NCBI GenBank assembly: GCA_026413225.1
Contig: CM048552.1
Location: 61,209,001-61,273,000, forward strand
DNA length: 64,000 nucleotides
Direction of reading: 5' to 3'
From: Otis tarda
Lineage: Eukaryota; Chordata; Aves; Otidiformes; Otididae
The notes under the pieces are model-generated. The model ran no database searches and was not told where the DNA came from. It saw nothing but the letters and a program-made list of their open reading frames with translations. Positions within the stretch are counted from its first letter, which is position 1. Each line of letters begins with the position of its first letter. Position numbers and translations under genes: made by a program. Shown here one piece after another: positions 59,901 through 64,000 of the stretch.

Positions 59901-61967
59901 GAAGCAGCATCCAAACCTGCCAACCTGCACCCCACGAAGGCTGCGTCTGGGTCGTAGAGGGTGGTGGTGGAGCTGGCAGCCCCCGCAGCCCCAGTTACCA
60001 TGGCACTGGAGACATTCTCCAGGCTTCTTCATATTCCATGAAAAAAATGCTCGGGGCAAACACCTTCTTTTGCAGAAATTTGGCATGACCGTCTCCTTCG
60101 CCACTGGCCTGTTCTTCCACCCATCTCCCCACAAAGAGGTTAATAAATGTTTACTTTTTTTCCTGTTTCCATATGGTTTGTTCACAGGCTTTTGCTTGTG
60201 TGTGTATGAATGCTCACTTGCATTGACTGCTGTGAGGGAATTGTTCTACTAATGCTGGCCATCTTCAAATCAATGCCTGCACATAACAACAGAAAGTGCC
60301 TCAGATGTAGTGGTTTCCACAGGACTATTGTTAGGCCTTTGTTAAGCATTTTTGAACCTAATAAATAATGTCAAAAGTCTCTATCCTAGCCAAAAATGTT
60401 CCTTTTGAAGCACTTCTAATAGTATTTTTGTTCTGTGATGTCTCCCAGTGTTGTGAAGAATTTGTGCCTCACAATAGGAATCTGGTATATCGCGTGCCGC
60501 TTTGCCATTTTATTTATTTATTTATTTTGAGATGCAAACCCTTGTTTCTGGGCAGGCATTCCTATTTCTTTACATAAATGTTTCTCTTCCTTGAATAACC
60601 ATATCACGTGGAACCTCAGTGCTGTAAATGCTGCTAAATTTCACAAACTACTGGATTCTCAAATCTTAATAATGATGGAATGAAGGGAAAGAAAGCAAAT
60701 AGCTGAACTTAATTATATGCTATTTCGGTGAACCTCCTTTGTGTTTTGTTGCATAACTCATAATTAAATTAAGTCTAAAGCAAGGTTTTAACAATTGCTT
60801 TATGCACTGAAAAACAATGATAATAATAGTCAAAATGATGACAGTAGTCCCCTCTGGCTGTAATATTTATTAATGTAGACCTTAACGAGTATTTTTTCTG
60901 GAAAAAACTCTAATTGGAGACTCACTGTGATTCATTATATTTTATATAGTACCTATTAATAATAAACTTGAACTATCCTTAATCTGTAGTTTAATTTGTG
61001 GATGATATTCCCATCTCTGTGGTGCAATAGTGTGAGGCAAATCAAGCTAGGATGAAACATATTTGCTAGACATATTTTATTTCTGTGCATTTTACTTTGC
61101 TTATTTTAATTGGGCTCTGGGGAAAAATGTCAAACATCACATTTCTGTGCATTCATATTCTCTGTGGCATCCAGGCTGTTGGATGCTGTCTGTATTAAAC
61201 AACTGTTTACACTGTGGGTTTTTTTTATTCGTCTCGTTTTGTCTTAGTGCTAAAAGAGATATTTTAGCTTGTTTCCTGGCTACAGTAGAAATAAATATTA
61301 GAAGACCTAAGATAGTGGCTTGCTGTCAGAATTTAAACAGCACTATTATCAAAGTGTCTGCCAGAAAATAAAATAAACAAATCACACCTTAAAAGCTATA
61401 TGAAAGTTTAAAAAGAAGTATTAAGAGTTTAGTTTTGCCATTGAAATGATGAAGAGGGATACTGGATAGAACCGATCTATTGGATAGTATAGGTACAGTA
61501 GTAGTTTTTGAGTATAGTTGTGTTTTTCTTTTACAACATAAGAAAAAAAAATACGTTGAACTTTTCCCTAATATTTGAAAACTCAATGTAATTTTAAATA
61601 GCAGAAATCTCTCTTTCTGAGAGATAGTCTATTTTTCTTGTAAACTTAGGTGGATCCAAATGAGTTCTACAGTGGTTAGGGTTAGCTTAGAATTCTTTTC
61701 TGTTTCACGAAAAGAATAATTCTAATACCTTCAAGTTTTCATTGTGTGTTAGCTTGGACAGCACTGAAACACTGCTACAACGCATGACCAGCCAAGTGCC
61801 CAAAACCACAATGCAAATGCTGCCATTTGTCTACTGTAATAAAGTAGAAAAATATTTTTGTTATAAATGAGTGGAAAACATGTTAGAGCCAAATAAAAGA
61901 GGCTGTGAACAGCATTGTTCTCAACACATTTATATACGTCTACAGTCACATGGACTTATCAAAATAA
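56931..61967. other. Unique non-coding sequence, no gene recognised
   Basis: An AT-rich run lies at about 57890-57945 and an ATTT repeat at 60507-60528. Near 59994-60006 GTTACCATGGCAC resembles an RFX X-box. A 142-codon plus-strand frame (59824-60252) is rich in Pro/Gly/Trp and has no recognisable similarity. About 60620-60910 is AT-rich, complex sequence with TAAT cores. An octamer ATGCAAAT lies at 61811-61818. Confidence 0.5.
60507..60528. repeat. ATTT simple repeat
   Basis: About five units of ATTT. Simple repeat. Confidence 0.85.
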
Positions 61968-62275
61968 CCATAGAATAGAATAATAGAATAGTTTGGGTTG
62001 GAAGGGACCTTCAAAGGTCATCTAGTCCAACCCCCCTGCAAGGAGCAGGGACATCTTCCATTAGATTAGGTTGCTCAGAGCCCCATCCAGCCTGGCCTTG
62101 AATGTTTCCAGGGATGGGGCATCTACTACCTCTCTTGGCAACCTGTTCCATAGTTCGACCACCCTCATTGCAAAAAAATTTTTCCTAGTATCTAGTCTGA
62201 ATCTACCTCCCTCTATTTTAAAACCATTACCCCTCATCCTATCACAACAGGCCCTGCTAAAGAGTTTCTCCTTAA
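61968..62275 (-). mobile_element. CR1 LINE 3'-end fragment, minus strand, about 310 bp
   Basis: It starts with a mutated tail (ACCATAGAATAGAATAATAG) and continues with GTTTGGGTTGGAAGGGACC. The body matches the plus-strand copy at 47.0 kb in reverse complement through the last part of ORF2, for example CCTCATCCTATCACAACAGG against its complement near 47128-47147. It is truncated at about 62275. No intact coding sequence remains. Confidence 0.97.
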
Positions 62276-62982
62276 TAACATGAAAATAGTGGAACAGCAG
62301 TCAACTTCTTCAAATACACTAATTATTAATCACTGCACCAGAGTACAAAGCAGCTGCTTTTAAAATGCAGGAGACTTCTTTCTTCTGAGGATGAAGCTGG
62401 CTGCTCATCTTGGCGTTGTCTTTTTTTTCTTAAGGACATTCCTTCTCAGGAACTGTCCCTGTTGTTTGGTAGGGCAGCCCTGGGGAAGGAGCAGTTTTAG
62501 AGGCTTTGGAGGCTGGTGGCAGAGGCTGCCAGGCTGTGATGTGTGGTGGCTTCTCTGTCACCAAAAGTGGGTGCCAAGCAGAGGCTGCGTTGCAGTGGGT
62601 AAATTGCTGGCCGGGCGTGGGGACAGCAAAATTGCACTGACCTGTGTGACAGTTTTCGGAAAGGCTTTGGGAGGTCTTTCCCCTCCTCCTACATCCTGGC
62701 TCGCGCTCAGGGGTAGACTAATTCCTATCATCTGAATAGTACTAAGGCAATGGGACTCTCATCCCAGCTAGTACTCCAGTTACTGAAGAAGTTATTAATA
62801 ACAGTAATAATAATCTAATGGCATTGTTATTTTTTTTCTTCAAACAGACCACCTGTAGCCATGCAAGGCTGAGATGCTTTCTGGCCGTTCTTCTTTCCAG
62901 TGCCTTGGGCAAGGGGAGAGGGGTGATCCCTGGCTTCCTGATGTCAAACTGTCTTGACCCAGTATCTCTGCCTTCCCCACAG
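62276..62982. other. Unique non-coding sequence
   Basis: A 114-codon plus-strand frame (62391-62735) in locally GC-rich sequence has no recognisable similarity. The last 20 bases form a pyrimidine-rich stretch ending in CCCCACAG that could be a splice acceptor. Confidence 0.5.
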
Positions 62983-63123
62983 AGCATGCTGGAGCTGCAG
63001 CCTGCTGAGGTCTCTGCTCTCAAGGAGAGAAAGACATTTAATCACAGTTTACCCAGAGGTGAAGAAGACAGTGAGTATGAGCTTGCTTTAATGCAGTTAG
63101 CTTCAGAAATGCACCATCACTGA
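62983..63123 (+). other. Possible terminal exon of an unknown gene
   Basis: A textbook-like acceptor (TATCTCTGCCTTCCCCACAG) ends at 62982. After it the frame is open to a TGA at 63121-63123, giving about 46 residues (beginning SMLELQPAEVSALKERKTF, ending LASEMHHH). The peptide is rich in Glu, Leu and Lys, plausible for protein, but I recognise no family. Two internal donor-like sites exist (GTGAAG at 63059 and GTGAGT at 63071), so it could instead be an internal exon. An AATAAA at 63511-63516 followed by a TGTG-rich stretch would serve as a poly(A) site. With no transcript data and no partner exon, chance is the more likely explanation. Confidence 0.2.
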
Positions 63124-63453
63124 TGCAAAATGGGCCTCAGTAAGTGTCTTGGGCAGGTAGCCCATGCTGAAGCTGGTGTTTCACTGGTACCTGAGGTGGC
63201 TAGCTTGACTCTTACATGAGTGTGTCTATATGCACAGTCATTAATCCCCAAGGTGTCTTAAGTCTCTGCTGCCCGCTTGCTCAGCTACGTTGGTAACAGC
63301 TGTTGTTTTCTGAGTTCACATTTAGTTACTGTAAGAGATAGCCAAGAAGGTAAATTTGAATGATTTTTTTTTTGCTTAGAAAATCTGAGTCTTTTTTTTT
63401 CTCCCAGTGTGGAGACTTTACAAAGTGTCATCTGGTTTTTTTTAGAACAGCTC

Positions 63454-63473
63454 GGGGCGGGGGGTGAGGGGGG
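63454..63473 (+). other. Possible G-quadruplex motif
   Basis: G4, C, G6, TGA, G6. The last two runs can each be divided, giving four short G-runs with small loops. It lies 38 bases before the AATAAA, a position where G-rich elements can affect 3'-end processing, if that site is used. Confidence 0.45.
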
Positions 63474-63510
63474 AAAGAAGGTTGATATAGTCTGTACTGA
63501 GACTGTGTCT

Positions 63511-63516
63511 AATAAA
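63511..63516 (+). promoter_or_regulatory. Possible poly(A) signal AATAAA
   Basis: An AATAAA hexamer followed within 20 bases by ATGTGTGATCTG, a GU-rich context. Such hexamers occur many times by chance in AT-rich DNA. It is listed only because it follows the possible exon at 62983. Confidence 0.2.
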
Positions 63517-64000
63517 ATATGTGTGATCTGAGAAATTAATCTAAGAATCCTAGGAAGGATTCAAAGACCTTCATGGTCTGGACTGTCTAATACATCTTTA
63601 GTACTTTAATATACAGGGCAGTAGTCCATGTAAGTTACACTCTATAGATTGATTTAGATGGTCCAAAGAAATAAAGTGATCTCTTGGACATCCTAGGTAA
63701 TTAGAATATATAGAAGCTTTTTTTTTTTTCCTTTCACAAATGATTGATGTAATTGTTATATTGCTGGAAGAAACCCAAAGTACTTATCTTACCGATGAAA
63801 CATCTTTCCTTTGACTTGAAAGATCTGTAGATTTCTGCCTCTCTATACAGCAAACAAGATGCCTAACCTTAATGTTCATGTTCAAAGAAAAGCCCCTGTA
63901 ACACAGACAATAGATGCAGAACTATGTGCAGAGGCAGAGATTGGACCTCCAAGTTGGGTTTAGCTCAGTAATTAAAAACATGAAGGTTACCTGGTGGGCT

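Larger units (their letters stand above)
63124..64000. other. Non-coding sequence with possible poly(A) signal and G-rich tract
   Basis: Nothing coding is recognised. A G-rich tract is at 63454-63473, AATAAA at 63511-63516 and a T run near 63719-63730. Confidence 0.55.

Noticed and set aside
59824..60252. 142-codon plus-strand open frame
   Set aside because: Pro/Gly/Trp-rich translation from a GC-rich patch, overlapped by two other frames; no family recognised.
1..64000. Endogenous retroviruses, tRNA genes and CRISPR arrays
   Set aside because: I looked for primer-binding-site-like sequences, paired LTRs, tRNA B-box/A-box pairs and regularly spaced repeats by eye and found none I could support.
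63961..64000. tRNA-like TAGCTCAG at the right edge
   Set aside because: Only the A-box-like octamer is present, with no B-box or cloverleaf before the window ends.

Overview
This 64 kb window looks like non-coding DNA from a bird, either an intergenic gene desert or the inside of a very large intron. The main evidence is six truncated CR1 LINE copies. Their 3' ends carry the avian-type tail of 'AATCATAG' repeats followed by 'GGTTGGAAGGGACC' (seen reverse-complemented in minus-strand copies). At least three CR1 subfamilies are present, and five of the six copies lie on the minus strand. I see no convincing protein-coding gene, tRNA, rRNA, CRISPR array, LTR retrovirus or bacterial-type feature. 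Open frames are short and mostly lack splice context. The only longer frames with recognisable protein similarity are the reverse-transcriptase C-termini of the CR1 copies.

Layout: 1-2.5 kb unique sequence; 2.57-3.47 kb the longest CR1 (minus strand, frameshifted); 3.5-6.2 kb unique, with a small duplication and a dyad; 6.2 kb short CR1; 6.3-34 kb unique AT-rich sequence with several stretches that read like conserved developmental non-coding elements (about 8.0-8.65, 14.9-15.2, 16.6-17.3, 23.8-24.0 and 27.9-28.65 kb) and a strong small hairpin at 21.85 kb; 34.2 kb a GC-rich perfect 16-bp inverted repeat; 35.51-35.80 kb a 293-bp imperfect palindrome; 36-47 kb unique sequence, including a palindrome-rich block at 45.74-46.33 kb; 47.0-47.4 kb the only plus-strand CR1; 50.77 kb CR1; 53.0-53.8 kb a GC-rich patch; 53.98-54.56 kb an older CR1; 56.1-56.93 kb a conserved-looking block; 61.97-62.28 kb CR1; 62.98-63.52 kb a possible terminal exon with a poly(A) signal.

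The item most worth a second look is the palindrome at 35.51-35.80 kb. At its apex the minus strand reads CATG-CTGAGGA-(stem-loop)-AAA-ACGT-T-CATG. This is the order of parts in the small hammerhead ribozymes carried by Penelope-like retroelements: stem I, CUGANGA, stem II, GAA, ACGU, H17/cleavage site, stem I. One core base deviates (G12 to A). The long palindrome arms would form an extended stem I. The folding is my own pairing by eye; homology and activity are untested.

No genes can be seen working together. If the window has a function it is probably cis-regulatory: clustered SOX/TCF-like sites, homeodomain-type TAAT motifs, one CTCF-like site and groups of short dyads. These regulatory readings are impressions from base composition and motifs, not measured conservation.
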